Source of the DNA: Streptomyces sp. LX-29
Lineage (GTDB): Bacteria; Actinomycetota; Actinomycetes; Streptomycetales; Streptomycetaceae
Assembly (NCBI RefSeq): GCF_029541745.1
Contig: NZ_CP089746.1
Span: forward strand, 4,411,559-4,475,558
Direction of reading: 5' to 3'
Length of the DNA: 64,000 nt
Below the pieces are notes generated by a model. The model saw only the letters and a program-made list of their open reading frames with translations. It was not told where the DNA came from and did no database searches. The number at the start of each line of letters is the position of its first letter. Within the stretch, counting starts at the first letter, position 1. The position numbers and the translations under genes are program-made. This document shows, piece by piece, positions 16,410-24,397 of this stretch.

Positions 16410-18143
16410 ATGGGTGCCGGAACCGGCCATGTCCCGACGGGCCGGCCGGACGGGGTGGGTCGGCCCCTGGAGGCGGCCTTCGCCGCCGAGCTGGCGGCCG
16501 TCCGGCCCGAGCTGGGCGACGCCTTCGCCGAGGCCCTGCCACGGGCGCGCTCCGCCGTGCTCGGGCGGCTGTGGCGGGCGCTGCTGTACGAGCCGCTGCC
16601 GGGGGTGGCGGGCCGTGACGCGGCGGCGGGCGTGGTGCGGCTCGACGACGGACGGCGGCTGAGCGGGCCGCCGCGGCTGCCGCACGACCTGGACCGGCTG
16701 GAAGAGGCGCTGACGCTCCGGTTGGACGGCCGGCCCCACACCCATCCGGCAGGGCTGCTCGCCGCCGTCGCGCTGCCCGGCGCCGCCACGCTGACCGCTG
16801 AACTGGATCACAGCGTCGCCTCGTTGGCGCTCTCCCTGGCCGGGGCCGCGGCGCCGCCTCGCGCGTCCGTGGAGCCGCCGGGGGCGGACGAGGAGCTCGC
16901 CCACGTCGAGCAGGGCGTGGTCGACGGCCATCCGTACCACCCCTGCTGCCGCAGCAGACCCGGCTTCTCGGTGGCCGAGCAGCTCGCCTACGGGCCGGAG
17001 CACCGGCCGGTCGTCGGCGTGGACCTGGCGGTGGTCCCCGCCGACCGCTGCCGGGTCGTGGGGGAGTGGCCGGCACGGCTGCGGGACGGCGACCGGCTGC
17101 TGCTGCCGGTCCACCCCTGGCAGGCCGCGCATGTGCTGCCGGAGCTCGGGGGGCCGCCGCTGCGCACCGGGGCGATCCCGGCCCGCCCGCTGATGAGCGT
17201 GCGGAGCTTCGCCCCGCTGGCCGGCGGGCCCCATCTGAAGACGGCCCTCTCCATGCGGCTGACCAGCCAGGTCCGGGACATCTCGGCGGGGTCGGTGGCG
17301 AACAGCGCCGCGCTGTCCGCGCTGCTGACCCGGGTGGTGGAGCGGCTGGAGCGGCTGGACGGAAGCCTGCGGATCACCCGCAACCTCGGCGCGGTCTCGG
17401 CGGTCGTGCACGGCGTGCCCAGCCCGGACCTGGCCGTGCTGCTGCGCGAGTCGCCGTCGGAGGTCGCACGGCTCGGCGCGGGGGAGCGGGTGCTGCCGGT
17501 GGCGGCGCTCGCGGCCCGCCCGGCGGCCGGCGGACCGCCCCTGATCCACACGCTGCTGGGATCCGCCGGCGTCTCCGGCGTCTCGGGCGTTTCCGGCCTC
17601 TCCGGCTCCTCGGGCGACGCCGCCGTCGACTGGCTGGGCGCCTTCGCCCGGCTGCTGCTGCCGCCGCTGCTGCGGCTGCTCGACTGGGGTGTGGCGCTGG
17701 CGGCGCACGGACAGAACCTGCTGGTGGTGCTGGACGCCGCGGCCCGGCCGCGGCGCTTCGTCTACCGTGACCTGGCCGACGGCCGGGTCAGCTCGGCGCG
17801 GCTGGGCCGCCTCGGGTTCACCCCACCGCCGCTGGGCGGCCGGGCGGTCGAGGACGACCCGGCGGTGCTGCGGACGAGGCTCTACGGCGATCTGCTCGGG
17901 TCCACGCTGAGCGCGCTGGTCGCCGCGCTCGGCGCGGGGGAGCGGAGCGTCGAGGCCCGGCTGTGGGCCGCCGTCGCCGCCGCGGCGCGCGAGGCGTTCG
18001 AGGAGCTGCCCGCCACCGCGAGGAGCCGCGCCGACCGCGCCGCGCTGTTCGGGGACGAGGTGCGGGTGAAGGCGCTCACCACGATGCGGCTGGAGGGGGT
18101 CGCGGGGGAGCGCTGGATGTCGCTGCCCAACCCGCTGGCCTGA
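16410..18143 (+). CDS. second IucA/IucC family siderophore synthetase
   Basis: NIS synthetase paralogue of 577 residues, divergent from the one at 14695-16281. Motifs: GHPYHPCCRSRPGF (the usual Lys before R-x-G is Arg), HPWQ near 231, KTALSMRLTSQVRDIS, AHGQN and a final VKALTTMRL. A Gly/Ser/Val-rich tandem (GVSGVSGVSG) interrupts the C-terminal half. The start is the ATG at 16410 with AAGGGGG eight bases upstream; an in-frame ATG at 16392 is an alternative. The pair could catalyse successive condensations on a symmetrical acceptor, as IucA and IucC do in aerobactin, but this is inference. The shared intergenic region lacks a recognisable DmdR/Fur-type iron box. Confidence 0.85.
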   Translation: MGAGTGHVPTGRPDGVGRPLEAAFAAELAAVRPELGDAFAEALPRARSAVLGRLWRALLYEPLPGVAGRDAAAGVVRLDDGRRLSGPPRLPHDLDRLEEALTLRLDGRPHTHPAGLLAAVALPGAATLTAELDHSVASLALSLAGAAAPPRASVEPPGADEELAHVEQGVVDGHPYHPCCRSRPGFSVAEQLAYGPEHRPVVGVDLAVVPADRCRVVGEWPARLRDGDRLLLPVHPWQAAHVLPELGGPPLRTGAIPARPLMSVRSFAPLAGGPHLKTALSMRLTSQVRDISAGSVANSAALSALLTRVVERLERLDGSLRITRNLGAVSAVVHGVPSPDLAVLLRESPSEVARLGAGERVLPVAALAARPAAGGPPLIHTLLGSAGVSGVSGVSGLSGSSGDAAVDWLGAFARLLLPPLLRLLDWGVALAAHGQNLLVVLDAAARPRRFVYRDLADGRVSSARLGRLGFTPPPLGGRAVEDDPAVLRTRLYGDLLGSTLSALVAALGAGERSVEARLWAAVAAAAREAFEELPATARSRADRAALFGDEVRVKALTTMRLEGVAGERWMSLPNPLA

Positions 18144-18255
18144 ACACGGCGCGCGGAGCATGACCGCGACGCCTCAAGGCGCCACCGGGGCCCTGGAGAC
18201 ACCCGGAGCCACGGAGGTTCCTGGAGACCCCCGGAGACACCCGGAGACATGGCGA

Positions 18256-18325
18256 AGGGCCGCTCCCCCTCGATGGGAGAGCGGCCCTCGGGCGGGCGCG
18301 CCGACGGGCGGACCCGTCGGCGCGC
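18256..18325. terminator. double hairpin between convergent genes
   Basis: First stem: 18256-18269 with 18275-18288 (14 bp, one G-U). Second stem: 18296-18308 with 18313-18325 (13 bp perfect, 4-nt loop). Located between the siderophore synthetase stop (18143, plus strand) and the LAETG gene stop (18337, minus strand), so it probably serves both directions. Confidence 0.75.
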
Positions 18326-18336
18326 GGCGCACTCCG

Positions 18337-19368
18337 TCAGGCGGAGCGGCGGCGCACGCCGTAGACCGCGCCCGCGCCCAGAAGGATGGCGACACCACCG
18401 ACGATGCCGAGGGTCGGCAGCGCGGAGGAGGAGCCGGTCTCGGCGAGCTCGCCGGAGACTGGCAGCTCACGCCGCTCGCCACCCTGCGGGGCGGGGCGGT
18501 TGGTGCGGTCGCTCGGCTTGCCCTCGGCCTCGTCCACGTCGCCCGGCTCGCTGCCGGCGACCAGCACGTCGAACTCGTAGTCCCTGGCGTCGGAGAAGCC
18601 GCAGACGTCGTCCTCGTCGTGGTAGGCGCCGATCGCCACCGCGAAGCCGTAGCTGCCCGGCGTCTTGGCGTCGACCTTCAGCCGCAGCTTGGCGTCGGCG
18701 TACTCACCCGGCTTGAGCTGCTCGACGGTGGCGAAGTAGCCGGCCTCCTCGTGGGTGATGGTGGTCCAGCGGCCGGCGTCCGCGTCGTACCACTGGAGCG
18801 TGAGGTATGCCGAGACGTCGTCGAAGTCGTCCTTGGCGATCGCGCCCACGGAGGCGTACGCGTCGACGGTCTTCATCGCCTTGTCCGAGGTGTTGGTGGT
18901 GCGGAAGGTGAGGTTCACCCAGCCCGCGCCGGCCACGACCTTGCTCGGCAGACCCCGCAGCTCGGTGCTGACGGCCACCTCGTCGGTGACGTCCTCGCAC
19001 ACCTCGTCGTCCTCGGTCGGCTCGGGGCTCGGCTCCGACGTCGGCTTGCCGGTCGGGCCGGGCGTCGTCGGCGTGGGGGCGGTGTCGGTGGGGGTGGGCG
19101 CGGTCTCCGTCGGGGTCGGCGCCGTGTCGGTGGGAGTCGGCGAGGTCTCCGTCGGAGTGGGCGTGACCGTCTCGGTGCTGGTCGGCGTCTCGGTCGGCTC
19201 GTCGGTGGCCGTCGCGGTGTCGGTCGGCGTCGGGGTGGCGGGGCTCGACGTCTCGCTCGTCGGCGTCTCGGTCGGCGTCTCTGCGTACGCGATCGGGGCG
19301 CCGACCAGCGCGGCGGGTGCGATGGCGGCCGTCACAGCGGCGGCCGCGAGAGCGCGGCGAAGCTTCAT
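18337..19368 (-). CDS. LAETG-anchored cell-surface protein
   Basis: Exported wall-anchored protein of 343 residues. It has a cleavable signal peptide (MKLRRALAAAAV to about residue 29) and a Thr/Pro/Ser-rich stalk (30-118) of imperfect TxTPT repeats, well suited to O-mannosylation. A beta-rich globular domain of about 170 residues has a Cys pair (EVCEDVT and DDVCGF). The C-terminal sorting signal is LAETG at 308-312, a hydrophobic helix and RRR. LAxTG is the class E sortase motif of actinomycetes. The ligand or role of the globular domain is unknown, and no sortase gene is in the window. The stalk repeats are encoded by near-perfect GTCGG(C/A)GT-type DNA repeats, so length polymorphism between strains is likely. 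Confidence 0.85.
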   Translation of the reverse strand: MKLRRALAAAAVTAAIAPAALVGAPIAYAETPTETPTSETSSPATPTPTDTATATDEPTETPTSTETVTPTPTETSPTPTDTAPTPTETAPTPTDTAPTPTTPGPTGKPTSEPSPEPTEDDEVCEDVTDEVAVSTELRGLPSKVVAGAGWVNLTFRTTNTSDKAMKTVDAYASVGAIAKDDFDDVSAYLTLQWYDADAGRWTTITHEEAGYFATVEQLKPGEYADAKLRLKVDAKTPGSYGFAVAIGAYHDEDDVCGFSDARDYEFDVLVAGSEPGDVDEAEGKPSDRTNRPAPQGGERRELPVSGELAETGSSSALPTLGIVGGVAILLGAGAVYGVRRRSA

Positions 19369-19589
19369 GAAGCCCTCACTCAGGGTCCGTACGGGAAGGC
19401 CGGCGCGTTGGGGGGCGCGGTCAGGCCGTGCGTTTGCACGTACATGACCAGTGGTGGCGAGAAATGGTTGCGCGACGGACGAAGCTGCTGGGGCGTGAGG
19501 TGGATCACTGGCCGAAAGGGGCCGGTGGTGCCGGTGGTGCCTGCGGTTCAGGCGATACGGGACGGCCTGGAGTGCGCCGGGTGAGCGAA

Positions 19590-19631
19590 GGGCCCCGGGG
19601 CGCCCGCGTGCGGCGGGCGTCCACGGGGCCC
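19590..19631. terminator. long hairpin, unassigned
   Basis: GGGCCCCGGGGCGCCCGC (19590-19607) pairs with 19613-19631 with one bulge and a 5-nt loop. It is terminator-strength, but there is no adjacent gene to terminate. Confidence 0.4.
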
Positions 19632-19839
19632 TCGGCGATCAGCACCGGCGTCAGGGCGGCGCCGGTGCCGACGGGCGGCGCCGGGGGGTAGCGCCGCTGG
19701 CATGGGGCATGGCGTGAAAGCGTGGTGGCGGCGCGCTGTAGTGCGGTCTTGACAGTGAGCGAAGGGGTCGTTCGCGGCCACTGCGGATGACTGCATCGTG
19801 GTGGATGCGCCACATCGGGCGCAACCGTTTCGACCGGAT

Positions 19840-19873
19840 ACGGTCGGTCCCAGGCGTCCCCGGGACCGACCGT
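19840..19873. terminator. 12-bp perfect hairpin, unassigned
   Basis: ACGGTCGGTCCC (19840-19851) and its exact complement (19862-19873) with a 10-nt loop, in a relatively AT-rich patch. It could end an unannotated small transcript. Confidence 0.4.
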
Positions 19874-20399
19874 CCTTGAGTGGTGACCGGGCTGCTGTCC
19901 CCTGCTGACCGGTCACCGCGCCGCAGCGAGGTCCCACGACGCGCCACCCGGATCACCGCAGGGGGGCCACGTCTCATCGCCGCGGCGGATCTGAGCCACG
20001 CGCGGACTGTGGTGCGGACCGCTCCTGGCTGGCGCGGTCACCGGTACCAACGAGGGGTCTCCGCCGCCGGTCACGCGCCGTACGGGTGACGGAGCAGGAC
20101 GTCCCGTTACGCCGCCCGCGACCCCTGATCGGCGGGGGCTCGCCGCCCCGGTCGGCCCCCGAGCCCTCCCGGGGCCCGCCCACCCGCTGGGGGCGCCCTG
20201 TGCGCCCCGGGGCCCCGAGGGCAGCCCTGGAGCCCTGGGTGCCGCGGTGGCTGCCCAGGCCACGAGGGTGGCCCTGGGCGTCGCGGTGGCTGCCGGGCCC
20301 CGAGGGCGTGCCGTGCGTCCCGGTGCGGCCAGTCGGGCCCGCGGGCAGGCCCCTGCGCACTGGTGCCGCCCGCCGGGCCCGGACCGGCGCCGAGCGTGC

Positions 20400-20590
20400 T
20401 CTGCCGGGCCTCAGCCCCAGCCGCTCGATCACCACCCCCGGCCCACCCTCGGGCATGCCCCGCCGGGCTCGGCCGCAGCCGCTCGGTCACCCCTCCGGGG
20501 CCCGGGTCACCCCGGGCGTTCCCCGCCGGGCTCAGGCGGCCGCTCGATCACCCACCGGGCCCCGGTCACCCGGACCCTCCCCGCCGGGCC
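20400..20590. repeat. degenerate tandem repeats downstream of chorismate mutase
   Basis: About three to four imperfect units of roughly 60-70 bp share the blocks GCCGGGCTC(A/G)G and CCGCTCG(A/G)TCACC. They lie just beyond the chorismate mutase stop codon. Confidence 0.5.
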
Positions 20591-20911
20591 TCAGGCGCGG
20601 CCGCGGCACAGCTCCAGCAGGGTCATTCCGAGCGCCGTGCCGTGCCGGCCCAGCCCCTCGCGGTAGCGGGCGAGGATCTCCATCTCGCGGCTCAGGCTCA
20701 GCCGCGGCCCGCCGGAGGCGATCCGGGACCGCTGGATGGTGGCCGAGACGGCCATCCGTTCCTGGACCAGCCCGATGATGCGTCGGTCGAGATCGTCGAT
20801 CTCCAGCCGGGCCTCGGGCACGGAGACGGCGGCGGCCTCCCCGGCGGTGGCGTCCTCGATGGCCGGGGTGGCGGTGCGGGTGTCGCGCACGGTGGTGGTC
20901 TGCGGGCTCAT
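20591..20911 (-). CDS. chorismate mutase (AroQ class)
   Basis: 106-residue, all-helical monofunctional chorismate mutase, converting chorismate to prephenate for Phe and Tyr synthesis. The AroQ pattern is visible as RLEIDDLDRRIIGLVQERM (a long first helix beginning near residue 33), then IQRSRIASGGPRLSLSREMEIL and a C-terminal helix. The N-terminal 30 residues are a non-conserved tail. The ATG at 20911 has AGGAGA upstream. No signal peptide, so it is cytoplasmic. It is divergent from guaA, with a strong hairpin between the two promoters, as in other streptomycetes where the two genes are neighbours. Confidence 0.88.
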   Translation of the reverse strand: MSPQTTTVRDTRTATPAIEDATAGEAAAVSVPEARLEIDDLDRRIIGLVQERMAVSATIQRSRIASGGPRLSLSREMEILARYREGLGRHGTALGMTLLELCRGRA

Positions 20912-20980
20912 GGTGTCTCTCCTGGGGTGTCTCGGCCCCAGGCGGCCCGGGTGACCTGCAAAGACTCCGAGAAACACAGC

Positions 20981-21010
20981 GCGCCCCGGGCCTTTGTCGG
21001 CCCGGGGCGC
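20981..21010. promoter_or_regulatory. strong hairpin between chorismate mutase and guaA
   Basis: A perfect 12-bp stem GCGCCCCGGGCC / GGCCCGGGGCGC with a 6-nt loop, about 70 bp upstream of the chorismate mutase start and 168 bp upstream of the guaA start. On the minus strand it is followed by GCTGTGTTTCTC, a weak U-rich tail. It could be a leader attenuator of the chorismate mutase mRNA or a roadblock separating the divergent transcripts. Confidence 0.5.
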
Positions 21011-21177
21011 CTGGGAAGTCGCTTGTCAGATGTTCAAGCAGCACGACCATGGCAGCCGGACGGGCCGGTGCCATAGGTAAAGACGGAGGTCAGCTGCGTG
21101 AACATGGCCAACAGTATGAGCCCGTTAGAATCGAAAGTCCAAACCCCATTTGCACGACCCGCCGGAAGGCCGCCGCA

Positions 21178-22764
21178 GTGCCCTCAGCGACCCCAGCCGC
21201 CACGCCCGACACCGTCCTGGTCGTCGACTTCGGCGCGCAGTACGCACAGCTCATCGCCCGCCGCGTCCGTGAGGCCCGGGTGTACAGCGAGATCGTGCCG
21301 TCCACCATGCCGGTGGCGGAGATGCTCGCAAAGAAGCCGAAGGCGATCATCCTCTCCGGTGGTCCCTCCTCCGTCTACGCCGAGGGTGCTCCCACCCTCG
21401 ACCGCTCGATCTTCGAGGCGGGCGTGCCGATCTTCGGCATGTGCTACGGCTTCCAGTTGATGGCCACCACCCTCGGTGGCACCGTCGACAACAACGGTGC
21501 CCGTGAGTACGGCCGCACGCCGCTCACGGTCTCCAAGTCAGGCTCCACCCTCTTCGAGGGCACCCCCGTCGAGCAGTCGGTGTGGATGTCGCACGGCGAC
21601 GCCTGCTCCGCCGCCCCCGAGGGCTTCACCGTCACCGCCTCCACCGACCAGGTGCCGGTCGCCGCCTTCGAGAACGACGAGCTCAAGCTCTACGGCGTGC
21701 AGTACCACCCCGAGGTGATGCACTCCACCCACGGCCAGCAGGTCCTGGAGCACTTCCTCTACCGGGGCGCCGGCATCGAGCCGAGCTGGACCACCGGCAA
21801 CGTCATCGAGGAGCAGGTCGCCGCGATCCGCGCGCAGGTCGGCTCCAAGCGTGCCATCTGCGGCCTCTCCGGCGGCGTCGACTCCGCCGTGGCCGCGGCC
21901 CTCGTCCAGAAGGCCATCGGCTCCCAGCTGACCTGCGTCTACGTCGACCACGGCCTGATGCGCAAGGACGAGACCGAGCAGGTCGAGAAGGACTTCGTGG
22001 CCGCCACCGGCGTCCAGCTGAAGGTCGTCGACGCGCAGGAGCGGTTCCTCACCGCGCTCGCCGGCGTCTCCGACCCGGAGACCAAGCGGAAGATCATCGG
22101 CCGCGAGTTCATCCGCGTCTTCGAGCAGGCGCAGGCCGAGATCATCGCCGAGGGCGCCGCCGACGGCGAAGAGGTCGCCTTCCTCGTCCAGGGCACGCTC
22201 TACCCGGACATCGTCGAGTCCGGCGGCGGCACCGGCACCGCCAACATCAAGTCGCACCACAACGTGGGCGGCCTCCCCGAGGACCTGGAGTTCGAGCTCG
22301 TCGAGCCGCTGCGCCAGCTCTTCAAGGACGAGGTCCGCATGGTCGGCCAGGAGCTCGGCCTGCCCGAGGAGATCGTCCAGCGCCAGCCCTTCCCGGGCCC
22401 GGGCCTGGGCATCCGCATCGTCGGCGAGGTCACCAAGGAGCGGCTGGACCTGCTCCGCGAGGCCGACGCGATCGCCCGCGAGGAGCTCACCGCGGCCGGC
22501 CTGGACCGCGAGATCTGGCAGTGCCCGGTGGTCCTGCTCGCCGACGTCCGCTCGGTCGGCGTCCAGGGCGACGGCCGCACCTACGGCCACCCGATCGTGC
22601 TGCGCCCCGTCTCCTCCGAGGACGCCATGACCGCCGACTGGTCGCGGCTGCCGTACGACGTGCTGTCGCGGATCTCCACCCGCATCACCAACGAGGTCGA
22701 CGAGGTCAACCGCGTGGTGCTGGACATCACCAGCAAGCCGCCGGGCACCATCGAGTGGGAGTGA
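21178..22764 (+). CDS. guaA: GMP synthase (glutamine-hydrolysing)
   Basis: Cytoplasmic enzyme converting XMP, ATP and glutamine to GMP; 528 residues, standard length. The N-terminal class I amidotransferase domain has the nucleophile Cys89 in GMCYGFQ and the HPE element. The ATP-pyrophosphatase domain has the P-loop SGGVDS at 231-236. The C-terminal dimerisation domain ends with TSKPPGTIEWE. The GTG at 21178 is the start, with GGAAGG eight bases upstream and agreement with the usual N-terminus just before DTVLVVDFGAQYAQ. It is divergent from chorismate mutase. A TAGAAT hexamer at about 21126-21131 is a candidate -10 box. Monocistronic, with a hairpin terminator. Confidence 0.97.
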   Translation: MPSATPAATPDTVLVVDFGAQYAQLIARRVREARVYSEIVPSTMPVAEMLAKKPKAIILSGGPSSVYAEGAPTLDRSIFEAGVPIFGMCYGFQLMATTLGGTVDNNGAREYGRTPLTVSKSGSTLFEGTPVEQSVWMSHGDACSAAPEGFTVTASTDQVPVAAFENDELKLYGVQYHPEVMHSTHGQQVLEHFLYRGAGIEPSWTTGNVIEEQVAAIRAQVGSKRAICGLSGGVDSAVAAALVQKAIGSQLTCVYVDHGLMRKDETEQVEKDFVAATGVQLKVVDAQERFLTALAGVSDPETKRKIIGREFIRVFEQAQAEIIAEGAADGEEVAFLVQGTLYPDIVESGGGTGTANIKSHHNVGGLPEDLEFELVEPLRQLFKDEVRMVGQELGLPEEIVQRQPFPGPGLGIRIVGEVTKERLDLLREADAIAREELTAAGLDREIWQCPVVLLADVRSVGVQGDGRTYGHPIVLRPVSSEDAMTADWSRLPYDVLSRISTRITNEVDEVNRVVLDITSKPPGTIEWE

Positions 22765-22787
22765 CCTCCCGCTAGACCGGTCAACGC

Positions 22788-22823
22788 CGACGCCGTCGCT
22801 CATTCGTTTGAGCGGCGGCGTCG
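22788..22823 (+). terminator. guaA terminator hairpin
   Basis: 15-bp stem (22788-22802 with 22809-22823, one G-U pair), 6-nt loop, followed by CCGTTTG. It starts 24 nt after the guaA stop. Confidence 0.7.
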
Positions 22824-22881
22824 CCGTTTGCCGGTCGATACGCTGTTCTCACGGCCGAGAATCCCGTCCATGGGAGGAACC

Positions 22882-23466
22882 ATGACCGCTGAGCTCGCGC
22901 ACCCCTGGCCGACGCCGCCGCAGGACGGTTACACCGTGGACGACCTGCTGACCCTGCCCGACCTCCCGCCGCACACCGAGTTGATCGACGGGAGCCTGGT
23001 TTTCGTGAGTCCGCAGCGTTTCTTTCACACGCTGACCATGTACCTGCTGGAGAAGGGGCTGCGCGCCACCGCACCGCCCGAGTTGCGGGTCGCCCGGGAG
23101 ATGACCGTGGTGATCGACAAGCGCAACGGCCCGGAGCCCGACATCTCCGTCGTGCGCGCGGAAGCGTTCCTCGACAGCGACCAGACCTACTTCAAGGTGG
23201 CGGATGTCGTCCTGGCGGTGGAGGTGGTCTCACCGGACTCGGAGTCCCGTGACCGCGACACCAAGCCGCACAAGTACGCCAGGGCGGGCATCCCGCACTT
23301 CTGGCGGGTGGAGCGGGCCGGGCACAACGGGAGGCCGGTCGTCCACGTTCACGCACTCGACCCGGAGAGTCGCACGTACAGGTTCACCGGCATGTACCAC
23401 GACGTACTCAAGCTCTCCGTCCCCTTCGACATCGACATCGACCTCACCGAGATCGACCACCTCTGA
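22882..23466 (+). CDS. Uma2 family (DUF820) endonuclease-fold protein
   Basis: 194 residues with the PD-(D/E)XK restriction-endonuclease-like fold of the Uma2 family. Visible catalytic elements are ELIDGSLVFVSP (residue 32 on), PEPDISVV (Asp about 93) and VLAVEVVSPDSESRDRDTKPHKYARAGI (Glu then the downstream Lys). The family is expanded in streptomycetes and cyanobacteria, and its biological role remains unestablished. The ATG at 22882 has a strong GGGAGGA site; in-frame upstream GTG and ATG codons lack one. It stands alone between guaA and a class II aldolase. Confidence 0.85.
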   Translation: MTAELAHPWPTPPQDGYTVDDLLTLPDLPPHTELIDGSLVFVSPQRFFHTLTMYLLEKGLRATAPPELRVAREMTVVIDKRNGPEPDISVVRAEAFLDSDQTYFKVADVVLAVEVVSPDSESRDRDTKPHKYARAGIPHFWRVERAGHNGRPVVHVHALDPESRTYRFTGMYHDVLKLSVPFDIDIDLTEIDHL

Positions 23467-23547
23467 CGGCCACCCGCCTCCGCCCCCTGTGTTCCCGCCG
23501 TGACCGCGGGTAGCTTGCGGGAACGGACGGATGTGGAGGTGCGTGCG

Positions 23548-24339
23548 ATGCCCGAGCAGCGGCCCGAGCCGGTACCCGCCGAGCGGCTTCATCTCGCGAT
23601 GCCGCCGCGGCACGCGTCGGTGGCGGAGGAGCGGCTCCATCGGAGGCAGCGGCTGGCGGCGGCGCTGCGGCTGTTCGGGCGGTTCGGGTACGAGGACGGG
23701 GTGTCGGGCCATATCACCGCGCGGGACCCGGAGTTCACCGACTGCTGCTGGGTGAACCCGTTCGGGATGCCCTTCCGGCAGGTCACGGCGAGCGATCTGG
23801 TGCTCGTCAACGCGGAGGGTCAGGTCGTCGAGGGGCGGTACCGCGTCAACCAGGCGGCGTTCGGCGTTCACTCGTACGTGCATCGGGCCCGCGCGGACGT
23901 CGTCGCCGTCGCGCACAGCCACACGATCCACGGACGGGCGCTCTCCGCGCTGGGCGAGTTGCTCGATCCGATCACCCAGGACGTCTGCGCGTTCTTTGAA
24001 GACCACGCCGTGTACGACGCCTATTCGGGCGTGGCGGCCGACCCGGCGGAGGGGCGGGCGATCGCGGCCGCGCTCGGCCCGTACAAGGCCCTCATCCTGC
24101 GGAATCACGGCTTGTTGACGGTCGGCGACTCGGTCGACGCGGCCGCCTGGTGGTTCATCGCGATGGAGCGCGCGTGCCAGGTGCAGTTGGCGGCGAAGGC
24201 GGCGGGCAAGCCGGTCCTGATCGACCGCCGCGGCGCCGCCCGGATCCGCGAGCAGCTCGGAAACGATCTCGCCGCGTGGATCAACTACCAGCCGCTGTAC
24301 CAGGAAATCACCCGCGCCGAACCCGACCTGTTGACCTGA
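23548..24339 (+). CDS. class II aldolase/adducin family protein
   Basis: Zinc-dependent aldolase or epimerase-fold enzyme of 263 residues. Metal ligands are visible as HSHTIHG (residues 130-136) and the later His in ILRNHGLL. NPFGMPFRQVTASDLVLVN and DGVSGHITARDP form the phosphate/substrate loop. The family covers L-fuculose/L-rhamnulose-phosphate aldolases and related decarboxylases; without pathway neighbours the substrate is unknown. The ATG at 23548 has GGAGG eight bases upstream. It is followed 58 bp later by a membrane protein gene that may be cotranscribed. Confidence 0.85.
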   Translation: MPEQRPEPVPAERLHLAMPPRHASVAEERLHRRQRLAAALRLFGRFGYEDGVSGHITARDPEFTDCCWVNPFGMPFRQVTASDLVLVNAEGQVVEGRYRVNQAAFGVHSYVHRARADVVAVAHSHTIHGRALSALGELLDPITQDVCAFFEDHAVYDAYSGVAADPAEGRAIAAALGPYKALILRNHGLLTVGDSVDAAAWWFIAMERACQVQLAAKAAGKPVLIDRRGAARIREQLGNDLAAWINYQPLYQEITRAEPDLLT

Positions 24340-24397
24340 GACCGGCTGTACGTACGGCACAATTCCCTCGCGACGCACGACAGTTGGGAGAGGCCCC

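Larger units (their letters stand above)
19369..20590. other. gene-poor 1.2-kb region
   Basis: No credible gene between the LAETG protein and chorismate mutase. Open frames here are Pro/Arg-rich and lack ribosome sites. The stretch holds the LAETG promoter region (near 19370-19450), two strong hairpins (19590-19631 and 19840-19873), a TTGACA hexamer at 19749 without a matching -10 box, and degenerate repeats next to the chorismate mutase stop. Confidence 0.6.

Noticed and set aside
14695..18143. Complete siderophore biosynthetic cluster
   Set aside because: Only two synthetase genes; no precursor, transport or regulatory genes around them.
20086..20778. 230-codon plus-strand frame next to chorismate mutase
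   Set aside because: Pro/Arg/Gly-rich, overlaps chorismate mutase antisense and has no ribosome site or domain.
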